Numbered from the stretch's first letter, positions 43,459 to 53,929 are shown. The stretch is DNA of 64,000 nt from WHTK01 sp963711035 (GCA_963711035.1 CAVQCN010000003.1:124001-188000); one strand, 5' to 3'. A program made the numbers and translations. Notes: generated by a model from the sequence alone, not told the origin.

Positions 43459-44789
43459 CCCTTCCGCCTCACGTTGCCCGGCTGGCCTCGATGCAGCCGT
43501 GACCCGCCTCGCGGTTTCTTCTGCCTCTGCCTCGTTCTCGAACTCGGAGGTTGGGCGCCCCAGCCATCGCAGCGGCTGCGCGCCGGAGCCGATGAACAGT
43601 GCCATGCAGACGAGCAGCGCCGCGACGAACCCAGCGACCAGCGCAGGCCGACCATGTCACCGGCGGCGCCGATAGGCCAGGACGTTAGGGCAGCGAGGCC
43701 GGCGCCCATGCTCCACAGGCTGATCACGCGGCCCAGCAGCCGCTGCGGCACGTGGATCTGGAAGATGGTCTGACCGGTAATCGCCATGCCCGAGTTGAAG
43801 AAGCCGTAGCCGACCATGAAGAAGAACGCCGGCCCGGTCCAGGGGTTGATGCACAGGAGCACCAGGCTGAGAGCAAAGCCGCCCGCCGCGACGGCAAAGC
43901 GCGTAACAGTTGCCCTGATCTGCAGGACGACCATGAGGAGGCTGGCAACGATCGCTCCTATACCGCTGCACATCAGGAAGAGCCCGGTCTGGCCGGCCGT
44001 GAAGTGCAGTTCCTCGCGGGCGAAGCCGACACCCAGGTACAGGAAGGCCAGGCCCAGCGAGGCAATACAGATCGAGAGCGTGATCACGCGGCCAACGACT
44101 TCGTGCCCGAAAGTGTAGCGCACGCCCTCGATGACATCCTGCATGGGCGACGTGGGCCGCAGGACGGGGACGAAAGGCGCCGCATGCACGAGGAAGAGGC
44201 AAAGGATGCCGGCCGCGGCGAACATGGCACTGATGATCAGGGCAACGCCGACGCCGAGGGTTCCGATCAGCAGGCCGGCTGTCGTGGGCCAAATGATGCG
44301 CGACGACTGCAGCTGCATCGACGCGAGCGCGACGGCGTTCATCATCTCTTCGTCGGTCACGAGGCTGCGGATCAGGGCCTGGCGTGCTGGCATCGTCACC
44401 GCCTGCATGAGACCGAGGCCGATTGCAAAGAAGTAGAGGTGCCAGACCTGGATCATGCCGGCCGAAGTGAGCATTCCGAGCAGCAGCAGGTTGGCAAACG
44501 TGAACGCTTGGCTCAGCTGCAGCAGCATCTTGCGGTCGTATCGGTCCGCCAGCACGCCGCCGAACAGCGACGTGACCGTCATCGGCAGCCCTTGCATCGC
44601 GGTGACGAGACCCAGCTGCCCGGCGGAACCGGTGAGGTCGAGGACCAGCCAGCCCAACGCGAGCTGCTGAATGCCCTGCGAGCCGCTCATTCCCAGGCCC
44701 GCGAACCAATACCAACGGTAGTCACGGTTGTGTAAGGCCTGCAGGGATTGGCCCAATCCACGCCCCGTGGTTGAGGAAACATTTGTCAT
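43450..44789 (-). CDS. MFS transporter with frameshift near the C-terminus
   Basis: The main frame runs from ATG 44789 with TGSAGQLGLVTAMQGLPMTV, GGVLADRYDRKMLLQLSQ (the MFS loop), LMQAVTMPARQALIRSLV and FFMVGYGFFNSGMAITGQTI, about eleven helices. After GDMVGLRW (near 43645) this frame turns into a basic, Arg-rich string running to 43281. A one-base shift instead gives ALVAGFVAALLVCMALFIG, a proper last helix, and ends at the stop 43450-43452. One base is missing around 43641-43648. It is an exporter-like drug/metabolite MFS_3 protein; no substrate can be told. Confidence 0.82.
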
Positions 44790-44898
44790 GTTTAGCGAGC
44801 AGCTTACCGCATGACCCGGCCCGCAGCGCGGCGATAGACATATTTCATTGCCTCGCTCGCCGCGGTAGAGCGGTCGTCTCCCTCCTGGGAGGCTGCGG

Positions 44899-46254
44899 CT
44901 AGTCGCTCGTCAGCAGCGGGCGCAGGTCGCGTACGTCGGTAACGCTCTCGATGGCGAAGACGCGGTCGATGAGGCTGCGGGCGCGGTCGGCGCCGAGGAC
45001 GGGCGCGAGCAGGTCCAGTGACTTGTCCTCGACCTCCTGGCGGCTCATCGGGTTGGCCGCGGTACCCGGTACGGCGCGCATGTGGTGTTGGTGCTGCTCG
45101 CCGGTGGTCGTCGTAACGATGACGGTTGCCTGGCGTGGCGGGTTGGAGCCCTCCAGCGATGGCTCCGCCTCGAGGCGGATGCGCCCGCGTAGCTCCTGCA
45201 CGCGGGCGTCGGCCATGCGGGGATAGTCGTGCGCGGCGGCGAACGTGAGGCGGCCGTCGATCAGCGTTACGGCCAGGATGTACTGCATGTTGACGTCCGG
45301 CATCTCGCGCGCGTTTGTGATGCGCGCGCCGCGCGGGTCGACGCGCACCTCCACTTCGGCGACGTTGTCGGCGTTGAGGCCGTGTTCGCGCATGAGGATG
45401 GTCAGCGCTTCGGTTGGCGCTTGAATCGGCGAGCCGACGGACCACTTCTTGATATTAGTTGCCATAATTTCGAACCGGCTCCCAAGTCCGTCGGCCAGCA
45501 CCTCCGGCTTTGCGTCGTCCGAGAAAGCGGCAAAGAAGTTCTGGTCGCCGCTGAACACGTCGTCGACGCCGGTGAAGCCGAGGCTGGCCAGCACGGCGCT
45601 GGTGACGCCGGCGCGGGCGCCGTTGCCGGCGAAGTCGAACGCCTTCTCGACGTGCTCCGAGTCGCGCGGCCAGGTCGTGATGCCCGAGGCCTGCTGCGCC
45701 GTGTAGGAGAGCAGGTAGCGCGCCTGCCGCGCGTCGAGGCCGACGAGGGCGCCCGCCGCGGCCGCAGAGCCGAACATCGGCCCGATCGTGTGACTGCTGT
45801 GCCCCTTGCGGTCCATCGCCAGCGGCCCCAGCGCCATCGTCGTGCGCGTGCCGATGTCGTAGCCGAGCGCGACGGCGCGCAGCAGCGCCTCACCGTTGCT
45901 GCTCTGACGCTCTGCCATCGCCAGCGAGGCTGGCACGATGGCGCAGCCGGGGTGGGTGAGCGACGGGGCGTGCGAGTCGTCCGTTTCGTCGGCGTGGGCG
46001 CTGAAGCCGTTGGCCATCGCGGCGTTAGCGGCGGCGACGACCAACGGTGAGCCGATCACCGTGGCCTCCGGTGTCCCGCCGACGCTCTCGGCGTACTTGC
46101 GGCCCATCTGGCCCGGCAGCATGCGTGAGCCGCTGGCGATAGCGCTCAGCGTGTCCAGCAGGTGGTGCTTCGTCTTCTCGGCCACTTCCGGCGGCAAGGG
46201 GCGCTGCAGCGCCGTCGCGACGTAGCCCGCCACCTCATCCATCAGTGCTGCCAT
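44899..46254 (-). CDS. MmgE/PrpD family protein
   Basis: The 451-residue protein starts at ATG 46254 with a strong GGAGGAGGACC ribosome-binding site. It has the MmgE/PrpD features HLLDTLSAIASGSRM, AHADETDDSHAPSLTHPGCA, GYDIGTRTTMALG and KKWSVGSPIQAPTEAL-like helices. The family dehydrates 2-methylcitrate or acts on related tricarboxylates, though many members have no tested activity. It sits among acyl-CoA and hydroxyacid genes. Confidence 0.9.
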   Translation of the reverse strand: MAALMDEVAGYVATALQRPLPPEVAEKTKHHLLDTLSAIASGSRMLPGQMGRKYAESVGGTPEATVIGSPLVVAAANAAMANGFSAHADETDDSHAPSLTHPGCAIVPASLAMAERQSSNGEALLRAVALGYDIGTRTTMALGPLAMDRKGHSSHTIGPMFGSAAAAGALVGLDARQARYLLSYTAQQASGITTWPRDSEHVEKAFDFAGNGARAGVTSAVLASLGFTGVDDVFSGDQNFFAAFSDDAKPEVLADGLGSRFEIMATNIKKWSVGSPIQAPTEALTILMREHGLNADNVAEVEVRVDPRGARITNAREMPDVNMQYILAVTLIDGRLTFAAAHDYPRMADARVQELRGRIRLEAEPSLEGSNPPRQATVIVTTTTGEQHQHHMRAVPGTAANPMSRQEVEDKSLDLLAPVLGADRARSLIDRVFAIESVTDVRDLRPLLTSD

Positions 46255-46267
46255 CTCGGTCCTCCTC

Positions 46268-46378
46268 CAGAGTGCGACGTAGTACAGAGTGCGAAGTCCA
46301 TAGTGCGGAGACACCCAAACTCTATTGAGCCACGGGTCCGTGTCTCTGCACTTTGCACTCTGTACTTTGCACTACACG
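46268..46378. repeat. AGAGTGCGAAGT repeats arranged as a long imperfect inverted repeat
   Basis: The spacer between the divergent MmgE/PrpD and VOC genes has words such as AGAGTGCGACGTAGTACAG, GAAGTCCATAGTGCGGAGAC on the left and GTCTCTGCACTTTGCACTC, TGTACTTTGCACT on the right. The right side is the approximate reverse complement of the left, so a cruciform or stem-loop of about 30 bp per arm is possible. A partial copy follows at 47342. Confidence 0.65.
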
Positions 46379-46452
46379 GCGCACCGTTGACGAGGTGTCG
46401 CCGTGAGCGCAAGATTTTCTCCAGCGAGCTGAATACAGAGGAGGGCGCAGTC

Positions 46453-47343
46453 GTGACCGCGAACACCATCGTCGAAGAGACTCAGGCCCAGGCGTATGCC
46501 GAAGAGAACGTGGGCAACATTGTTCTGCTGGAGCACGTCAACGTGGAGGTGAGCGACCAGTCGGTGGCCACGCTGTTCTACCTGGTCGGTATGGGCTTCA
46601 CCCGCGACCCGCACATGATGGTAGGTCTCGAGAACATGTGGGTGAACCTGGGCGAGCAGCAGTTCCATCTGCCCACCAGGCCGCAAGCGCAGGTGCTGCG
46701 CGGGCACGTCGGCATCGTCGTGCCGAGCCTGGACGCGCTGGCAGATCGCCTGGAGGCCGTGGCGCCGAAGCTGGGCGGCACGCGCTTCAGCTGGAGCCGC
46801 GAAGGCGACCACATCGACGCGGTGAGCCCATGGGGTAACCTGCTGCGGTGCTATGAGCCCTCCGAGGCGCTGGGCGGCATCAGCCTGGGCATCCCCTACG
46901 TCGAATTCACGGTGCCGGTTGGCACGGCGGACGGTATTCGCCGCTTCTACGAGCAGGCGCTCCTGGCGCCGGCGTCAGTCGTCGACCAGGGCGGCCGTCG
47001 CGCGGTCGTGCAGGTGGGCAACTACCAGGAGCTCGTCTTCCGCGAGAGCGACGTCGTGCCGGCGTACGACAACCACCACATCGCCATCTACATCGCGAAC
47101 TTCTCGTCGCCGCACGCGTTCCTGGCCGAGCGCGGCCTCGTTACCGAGGAGCCGCGCAACCACCAGTTCCGCTTCAAGGACATCGTCGACCCGGACAGCG
47201 GCGAGCTGCTCTTCACCATCGAGCACGAGGTGCGCGGCATGCGCCACGTGCAGTACCGCCGCCCGCTGGTCAACCGCATGGCTGGCCAGTATCTGGAGCC
47301 GCGTCGCGTGAACGGTCAGACGGTTCTCGGCACCGTGATGTAG
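46453..47343 (+). CDS. Two-domain VOC protein (ring-cleavage-dioxygenase-like)
   Basis: From GTG 46453, with GAGGAGG upstream, the product has 296 residues and two VOC repeats: LEHVNVEVSDQSVATLFYLV and GHVGIVVPSLDALADRLEAV in the first, IPYVEFTVPVGTADGIRRFY and NHHIAIYIANFSSPHAFL in the second. The second ends with DPDSGELLFTIEHEVR, carrying a Glu and His that fit metal ligation. The size and double layout resemble extradiol dioxygenases. The catalytic domain and substrate are not assigned. It ends before a hairpin. Confidence 0.82.
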   Translation: MTANTIVEETQAQAYAEENVGNIVLLEHVNVEVSDQSVATLFYLVGMGFTRDPHMMVGLENMWVNLGEQQFHLPTRPQAQVLRGHVGIVVPSLDALADRLEAVAPKLGGTRFSWSREGDHIDAVSPWGNLLRCYEPSEALGGISLGIPYVEFTVPVGTADGIRRFYEQALLAPASVVDQGGRRAVVQVGNYQELVFRESDVVPAYDNHHIAIYIANFSSPHAFLAERGLVTEEPRNHQFRFKDIVDPDSGELLFTIEHEVRGMRHVQYRRPLVNRMAGQYLEPRRVNGQTVLGTVM

Positions 47344-47369
47344 CACAGAGTGCGGAGTACATAGGGCAG
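47342..47369. repeat. Partial AGAGTGCGGAGTAC repeat
   Basis: AGCACAGAGTGCGGAGTACA lies directly after the VOC stop and repeats the words of 46268-46378. It continues straight into the hairpin at 47370-47410. Confidence 0.5.
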
Positions 47370-47410
47370 AGACAACGAGCCGTCGGTTTCACGCCGGCAG
47401 CTCGTTGTCT
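47370..47410 (+). terminator. Hairpin between convergent VOC and GGDEF genes
   Basis: AGACAACGAGC and its complement GCTCGTTGTCT form a perfect 11-bp stem around a 19-base loop that has its own short GC pairing. It lies between the convergent ends of the VOC gene and the GGDEF-like gene, so it can serve both. Confidence 0.65.
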
Positions 47411-47427
47411 TGTACGAAGCTCTGATC

Positions 47428-47976
47428 TCAGGACGGTACGCGGTCGACGACGGAGTAGTGCGCTTGCGCCGTTGCCCTCGCCCGCGAGAGGGCGATGTCC
47501 GCGTTGCGAAGCAACTCGGGCGCCTTGCAGTCGGCCTTTGTCGAGTGACCGATGCCGACGTGCGTGGCGATGTATCGCTGGCGTCCGCCCAGAAGCGGCG
47601 TCGTTCGTGCTTCTTCGACGACGCCGTACGCGAGATGCTCTACCTGGCGGAGCGCCAATCCGTTGCTGACCAGCACCGCGAACTCGCGGTCGCGAAGCCG
47701 GCCCACGAGATGCTCTGACGGAACGTAGGAACGCATCATGTTCGCCAGGTCGGGCAGGAGGGCGTCGCGTTCCCGCGGATCGCCGTCATGGATATTGCTG
47801 AAGTCGACGATGAGAAGGGAAACGGGCGCCTTCCGGCGCGCGTCTTTCAGGGTTGCGCCTACCATTTCCACCACGTGCAAGCGGCTCGGGAGGCCGGTGA
47901 CGTGATCGATTCGATCGCCGACGAGAAGCGGCTTGTTGGCACTCCTGGTGCCGCCAAAAAGAGTAAGGATGCTCAT
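47428..47976 (-). CDS. Degenerate GGDEF-domain protein
   Basis: The 182-residue protein has a short leader and one GGDEF domain: DHVTGLPSRLHVVEMVGATL (normally D-x-LTGLPNR), LLIVDFSNIHDGD in place of the usual metal-binding DxDxFK, then GRLRDREFAVLVS where GGDEF should stand. Both active residues appear altered, so cyclase activity is unlikely; it may bind c-di-GMP, GTP or a partner. No sensor domain or membrane segment is present. Confidence 0.75.
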   Translation of the reverse strand: MSILTLFGGTRSANKPLLVGDRIDHVTGLPSRLHVVEMVGATLKDARRKAPVSLLIVDFSNIHDGDPRERDALLPDLANMMRSYVPSEHLVGRLRDREFAVLVSNGLALRQVEHLAYGVVEEARTTPLLGGRQRYIATHVGIGHSTKADCKAPELLRNADIALSRARATAQAHYSVVDRVPS

Positions 47977-48138
47977 CCTCGCAAACCTCCAACGACTCGA
48001 TTTGAGCGCTAGAAGCCCTTACCTGGGCCTGCTGCATTGCTTATCGTTCGAAGGGATGCGGATCGTACGGCTTCGCGTACGGACCCCGAGATCTTTACAA
48101 TCCGTCCGTCAGCGGTCGGCGAGTCTGCCGATGGACCT

Positions 48139-49239
48139 TTAGAGAAGCCGGCCGTCCCAGGAGATGCCGCCGCGACCGGGGAGGTTCACCCAGGCGCTGG
48201 TCTCGTGCGGCAGCGTCGTCGGGTGGGCTTCGCGGACATAGTCCTTCGTGAGCTGCGACAAGTTCGTGAGGCCCATGAGGCCCATCGACACCATCATCTC
48301 CTCCTCGAGGATCTGCAGCATGCGCAGCAGTGCCTCGCTGCCGCCGGCCGCCAAGCCCATCGCCTGCATCTTGCCGATGGCGACCGCCTTGGCGCCCATC
48401 GCCACCGCCTTGATGATGTCGGTGCCGCGGGTGACGCCACCGTCCATGATCACGTCGGCGCGGCCGTCGACGGCTTCGAGCACCTCGGGCAGCACTTCGA
48501 TCGAGCCGAGGCCGTGGTCCAGCTGGCGCCCGCCGTGGTTGGAGACCCAGATCACGTCCACGCCGTGCTCGACGGCAATGCGCGCGTCCTCGGCCGTCGC
48601 GATGCCCTTGACCATGAAGGGAAGGCCGGCGAACTCCTTGATCTCGTCCATCTGCTCCCAGGTGACGGCGGCGCGATAGTCGCGGTTGCGGGCCGGGTTC
48701 TGACGGCTGGGCGACACCCAGCGCGACAGCAGCGTCCGCTCGCGCTTGCTGTAGATCGCGACGTCCACCGTGAGGCAGAGGGCGTTGTAGCCGGACTCTT
48801 TGACGCGCGAGAGGATGTCGCGTATCCAGGCGCGGTCGCCGTCGACGTAGAGCTGGAAGACCTTCGGGCCCTGGCTCGCCGCGGCCGTGACTTCCAGGGC
48901 CGGCTCCGTCGAGGAGCTGACCACGGGCATGATGCCGAACTCGCCCGCAGCCTTCGCCGAAGCGGCAGCGCCTTCGGGGTAGAAGACCTGCAGCGCGCCT
49001 ACCGGGGCCAGCAGCAGCGGGATACGCAGCGGGTGACCCAGAAACGTGGTCGAAGGATCGACCTTGGAGACGTCGACGAGGACGCGCGGCCGGAAACCGA
49101 TGCGGTCGAAGCCCATGCGGTTGCGGCGCATCGTGGTCTCGGACTCGGCGCCGCCGATCAGGTAGTCCCACGGCCCCTGGGCCAGGTTGCTGCGCGCCGC
49201 ATGGACGATCTCTTCGTTGGTCGCGAACTTGAGGTTCAT
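48139..49239 (-). CDS. FMN-dependent alpha-hydroxy acid oxidase/dehydrogenase
   Basis: The 366-residue protein has the TIM-barrel FMN family motifs: LDYLIGGAESETTMRRN-like start (IGGAESETTMRRNRMGFD), GIMPVVSSSTEPALE, LPFMVKGIATAEDARIAVE with the FMN Lys, and WVSNHGGRQLDHG holding the catalytic His and Arg. Such enzymes oxidise L-lactate, glycolate, mandelate or similar acids. The substrate-defining loop cannot be read with certainty. The neighbouring genes handle acyl-CoA and hydroxyacids. Confidence 0.93.
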   Translation of the reverse strand: MNLKFATNEEIVHAARSNLAQGPWDYLIGGAESETTMRRNRMGFDRIGFRPRVLVDVSKVDPSTTFLGHPLRIPLLLAPVGALQVFYPEGAAASAKAAGEFGIMPVVSSSTEPALEVTAAASQGPKVFQLYVDGDRAWIRDILSRVKESGYNALCLTVDVAIYSKRERTLLSRWVSPSRQNPARNRDYRAAVTWEQMDEIKEFAGLPFMVKGIATAEDARIAVEHGVDVIWVSNHGGRQLDHGLGSIEVLPEVLEAVDGRADVIMDGGVTRGTDIIKAVAMGAKAVAIGKMQAMGLAAGGSEALLRMLQILEEEMMVSMGLMGLTNLSQLTKDYVREAHPTTLPHETSAWVNLPGRGGISWDGRLL

Positions 49240-49416
49240 GTCGTCTGCCCCTAACGTCTCTTTTCCTCTGCTGGACGGTAGGCAGAGTCTACCGCGTCCC
49301 GCCGTCTGCTTCTAAGCACGGTACGGTGCGATTTGACGGCGCCTGGCTTGTCCCGGATACTCGCGCTCGGGTCGGCAGGCAGCCGCGGACGACGCGGGCA
49401 GGGCAAGGAGAGAACG

Positions 49417-50181
49417 GTGACGGCTATTCGCTTCGTAATCCAGAGCAACTACGCGGACGCTGACGCGCGCCTTCCGGCCCTGCTGCAGTACACGAAGGGT
49501 GCCCGCGCCGAGGCAGGCTGTCTGCACGCCGAGGACTTTCGCAGCACCGAGTACGCCGACGACCTGCTGCACCTGGAGCTATGGGAGTCGTCCGCCGCCT
49601 TCGACGCGCACTGGCAGCGCGTCCGTGAGAGCGACTACATGCGCCAGGCGCTGGTCTGGCAGGCGCCGAACCACGGCGGGCTGCTGACGGCGCCGCGTCT
49701 GCACGGCCAGAGCGGCATCGAGGTCTACCGCCACGCGCCGTACACGCGCCACGAAGGCGCCTGGGCGCCCGCCGACGAGGCGCTGCGCTCCGGCTCGGTG
49801 CAGTTCCCAGCGTGGGGGCCCGTGCGCATCATCATCCACGGCACCTCGCCCGCCGATAGCGATCCGTCCGCCGCGCTCGAGAACGCGCGTCAGACCCGCC
49901 TCGAGCCCGGTTGCCTGCACTTCGAGAACTTCCGCGGCGTCGAGTACCCGGAGAACACCTGCCTCATGGAGCTGTGGACGACGCCGCAGATCTACGACGC
50001 GCACTGGCTCAACCGCCTCATCCAGCAGTCCCGCGCCACGCCGGGCCCGCGCCCCACGCCGATGGAGCGTCGCTACGGCAGCGCCGGCTTCGAGTGGTAC
50101 ACGCACAGCTTTGCAGCCGTCGTTGATGGTGTGCTGGTGCCGGAGGAGCCGGCTCTGCGCATGTCCACGGTGCGGTGGTAG
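49417..50181 (+). CDS. Two-domain antibiotic-biosynthesis-monooxygenase-like protein
   Basis: GTG 49417 with AAGGAG upstream gives 254 residues. Two halves share ARAEAGCLHAEDFRSTEY and TRLEPGCLHFENFRGVEY, then a matching HLELWESSAAFDAHWQRV and MELWTTPQIYDAHWLNRL. This is a tandem dimeric alpha-beta barrel of the ABM/heme-oxygenase-like type, normally found as a homodimer. Function is unknown; members oxidise quinones or bind heme. The gene follows the hydroxyacid oxidase divergently. Confidence 0.75.
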   Translation: MTAIRFVIQSNYADADARLPALLQYTKGARAEAGCLHAEDFRSTEYADDLLHLELWESSAAFDAHWQRVRESDYMRQALVWQAPNHGGLLTAPRLHGQSGIEVYRHAPYTRHEGAWAPADEALRSGSVQFPAWGPVRIIIHGTSPADSDPSAALENARQTRLEPGCLHFENFRGVEYPENTCLMELWTTPQIYDAHWLNRLIQQSRATPGPRPTPMERRYGSAGFEWYTHSFAAVVDGVLVPEEPALRMSTVRW

Positions 50182-50188
50182 CAGCGTC

Positions 50189-50812
50189 ATGGCAGACGAC
50201 GTCTCGGCTTTCGCCCAGGGCGACGTCTTCAGCGACCAGACGTTCTCGCGGCTCGATCTGAGCGGCCCGGAGCCGCGGGGACGCCGCTTCGAGGCCTGTC
50301 GCTTCGTCGAATGTCGCATCACTGCCCGCGCCTTTCGTACCTGCGCCTTCCTGCACTGCGTCTTCGACCACTGCGACCTGAGCAACTGGGACGTGGAGGG
50401 ACTGCGGCTGGTTGAGGCGGAGTTTCGCGAGTCGAAGCTGGTAGGTATCGAGTGGGCCAAGCTCAAGGCCGATCCGCTGACGTCTTTCGACTTCGAGGAC
50501 TGCATGCTCGACTTCGCCGACTTCTCGCGCGTGAAGCAGCCGCGCCTCAGCCTCGTACGCTGCTCGGCCCGCGGCGCCAATTTCGAGGACGCCGATCTGC
50601 GCGGGGCCAACCTGCGCGACAGCGACCTGGCGGAGGCTCGGTTCAGCCATACGGAGCTCTCGGACGCCGACCTGCGCGGCGCCCGCGGTTACGCCATCGA
50701 TCCGCGCGACAACCGTCTCAAGGGCGCGAAGCTCTCGCTGCCGGAGGCGCTGAACCTGCTCAGCGTCATGGAGATCAAGGTCTACGCCTCGGACGAAGAC
50801 GATAGCGAATGA
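50189..50812 (+). CDS. Pentapeptide-repeat protein
   Basis: The 207-residue protein is built of A(D/N)LXX-like repeats: FEACRFVECRITARAFRTC, FLHCVFDHCDLSNWDVEG, DADLRGANLRDSDLAEARFS and ELSDADLRGARGY. It should form a right-handed quadrilateral helix. Members such as Qnr/MfpA mimic DNA and protect gyrase, but the length and repeat quality also fit unrelated functions. It follows the ABM-like gene by 7 bases and ends before a hairpin. Confidence 0.9.
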   Translation: MADDVSAFAQGDVFSDQTFSRLDLSGPEPRGRRFEACRFVECRITARAFRTCAFLHCVFDHCDLSNWDVEGLRLVEAEFRESKLVGIEWAKLKADPLTSFDFEDCMLDFADFSRVKQPRLSLVRCSARGANFEDADLRGANLRDSDLAEARFSHTELSDADLRGARGYAIDPRDNRLKGAKLSLPEALNLLSVMEIKVYASDEDDSE

Positions 50813-50815
50813 AAA

Positions 50816-50836
50816 GAGGCGCCGGAAAGGCGCCTC
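50816..50836 (+). terminator. Hairpin after the pentapeptide gene
   Basis: GAGGCGCC and its complement GGCGCCTC pair around GGAAA, 3 bases after the stop codon; an AAAA tract precedes it. Confidence 0.6.
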
Positions 50837-50934
50837 GTAATCCTTGGGTTCGATCTAGCAGACAGTTGGCGGACGGTCACCCAGACGGATCAGCGTCTGA
50901 GAACCTCTCGCGCAGCATGCCGCAGGCCAATGGC

Positions 50935-51246
50935 CTAGCTGACGCGCTCTACGAAGACCTCCATGATGCCGCCGCAGATCTTGTCGTCGCCCTCGACGTT
51001 CTCCGTGAGGTCGACGGTCATCAGCTTCGGCTTGCCCGTCTCGAACACGTTCATCGCTTCCTGCCAGACCTCGGCTTCGCCACAACCGCCGCCGATGGTG
51101 CCGCAGAACGTGCCGTCCTCGCGAACGGCCATCTTGGCGCCCGGCTTGCGCGGCGTCGAGCCACGGCTGGCCGCCACGGTCGCGATGACCAGGGGTTTGC
51201 CCTCCTTGAGGGCGGTTTCCATTTCGGTAAGTACTTCGTCGTTCAT
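50935..51246 (-). CDS. Short XdhC/CoxI N-terminal domain protein
   Basis: The 103-residue protein has the XdhC/CoxI pattern KPLVIATVAASRGSTPRKPG and FCGTIGGGCGEAEVWQEA with the conserved Cys. Full XdhC proteins have a second Rossmann domain for molybdenum cofactor handling; here that domain is missing. Such short forms are called XdhC-like and may act as molybdopterin chaperones or redox proteins. ATG 51246 is used; a longer frame exists to 51285. No xanthine dehydrogenase gene is visible. Confidence 0.72.
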   Translation of the reverse strand: MNDEVLTEMETALKEGKPLVIATVAASRGSTPRKPGAKMAVREDGTFCGTIGGGCGEAEVWQEAMNVFETGKPKLMTVDLTENVEGDDKICGGIMEVFVERVS

Positions 51247-51303
51247 TGCATACCTATGATCGCAGGCGAGGTAAACGCCTGTCAATTCGCGTGCGACGGT
51301 TCG

Positions 51304-51813
51304 TCAGGAGCGCTGGCCATTGGCCGGCGGCGGCTGGCAGCGCACGATCGTGCTCACGGTGGAGTGCGCGGCGCCGCTTTCGGCGATGACCTGGAACGTG
51401 TGGCTGCTGCCGTCCGGCACCTTCAGTGTGGCCGTCCGGTTGTACTCGCTCTGGCTGATCTGGCCGCTGTCTTCGGCGACGCTGCCGTCCACCAGGAAGC
51501 GCACGCGCGTGAGCAGGCCGCCGCTGGCCCGCGCCGAGTAGTTCACGTCGATCTCGGAGCCGGAGTCGAGCAGGTGGCAGCTCCCCGAGATACGGGTCGC
51601 GACTAGCGTGGCGTTCCGGTTCGAATCGGACGGCGTCGGCTGCTGCGAAGGCGTCGTGCCGGAGCCAGCGCCACCGCCGGACGGCGTGACGTCGTTACCC
51701 GAGACGGCTGACGGCACCGGGAAGGGCTCTCTCGCGGAGCCACACGATGCGACGAGCAGCAGGCCGGCGAATGCAGCGATTACTACGGCGGCGCGCAGCG
51801 CTCGGCTCAGCAT
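51304..51813 (-). CDS. Putative secreted lipoprotein
   Basis: The 169-residue protein has a signal peptide with lipobox LLLVASCGS, a Ser/Thr/Pro/Gly-rich spacer (residues 25-65) and a beta-rich part with two cysteines (SGSCHLLDSGSEIDVNYSA and TIVRCQPP) that fits one Ig-like fold. No known family was assigned. It is followed by cysS 13 bases upstream on the same strand. Confidence 0.72.
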   Translation of the reverse strand: MLSRALRAAVVIAAFAGLLLVASCGSAREPFPVPSAVSGNDVTPSGGGAGSGTTPSQQPTPSDSNRNATLVATRISGSCHLLDSGSEIDVNYSARASGGLLTRVRFLVDGSVAEDSGQISQSEYNRTATLKVPDGSSHTFQVIAESGAAHSTVSTIVRCQPPPANGQRS

Positions 51814-51826
51814 GATTCGGTCCGCG

Positions 51827-53200
<1,374 letters not shown>

Positions 53201-53242
53201 GTCACCCCTCCAGGGTCTGCAACTAGCAGCGTGTGCTGAAAA

Positions 53243-53929
53243 CTACGGTGCGGTGGCGCCGTGGACGCCGCCCGCGGCCTTGCGGTGCTCCGCCAGCTCC
53301 GCCTCGAGAGCGGTGACCTGGCTTCGAAGCTCCTCCAGACGCTGGCTGAGCTCCTCGATGTGGTCCCACTCAGGGTCGGGCAGGCGCACGGTCGTCTCAT
53401 TGCCTGGATCGTAATACGCGACGACCTTTCCGGGCACGCCTACTACGGTAGCGTACGCGGGCACGTTCGTGACAACCACGGAGCCGGCGCCTATGCGCGC
53501 GCGCTCGCCGATCGTGATGGCGCCCAGCAGCTTTGCGCCGGCGCCTACCGTGACGTTGTTTTCCAGGGTCGGGTGGCGCTTCTCGTGTCGGTTGCTCGTG
53601 CCGCCCAGGGTAACGCCCTGCGTCAGGTGACAGTCGTCGCCGATCACCGCAGTCTCGCCGATGACGACGCCCATACCGTGGTCGATGAACAGCCCCTCAC
53701 CGATCTGGGCGCCGGGGTGAATCTCGATGCCGGTCACCGAGCGATTGACGTACGAGAGCAGATTGGGCAGCAGCGGCACGCCGGCCCGGTGCAGCGTGTT
53801 CGTGAGGCGGTGGATCTGGCGCGCGTGAAAGCCCGGATACGTCAGTACGACGTCGACCCAACTCGAAGCTGCCGGATCGCGATCCAGCGCTGCTTTGATG
53901 TCTCTGCGGACGCTCTGTAAGACTGACAT
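53243..53929 (-). CDS. cysE: Serine O-acetyltransferase
   Basis: The 228-residue protein has an N-terminal helical region and a hexapeptide beta-helix with IHPGAQIGEGLFIDHGMGVV, IGETAVIGDDCHLTQGVTLG and KRHPTLENNVTVGAGAKLLG, the standard CysE signature (the DHGxG His is catalytic). It makes O-acetylserine for CysK. A C-terminal coiled helix (residues 185-215) follows. The stop is 43 bases before cysS, so both are probably co-transcribed. Confidence 0.95.
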   Translation of the reverse strand: MSVLQSVRRDIKAALDRDPAASSWVDVVLTYPGFHARQIHRLTNTLHRAGVPLLPNLLSYVNRSVTGIEIHPGAQIGEGLFIDHGMGVVIGETAVIGDDCHLTQGVTLGGTSNRHEKRHPTLENNVTVGAGAKLLGAITIGERARIGAGSVVVTNVPAYATVVGVPGKVVAYYDPGNETTVRLPDPEWDHIEELSQRLEELRSQVTALEAELAEHRKAAGGVHGATAP

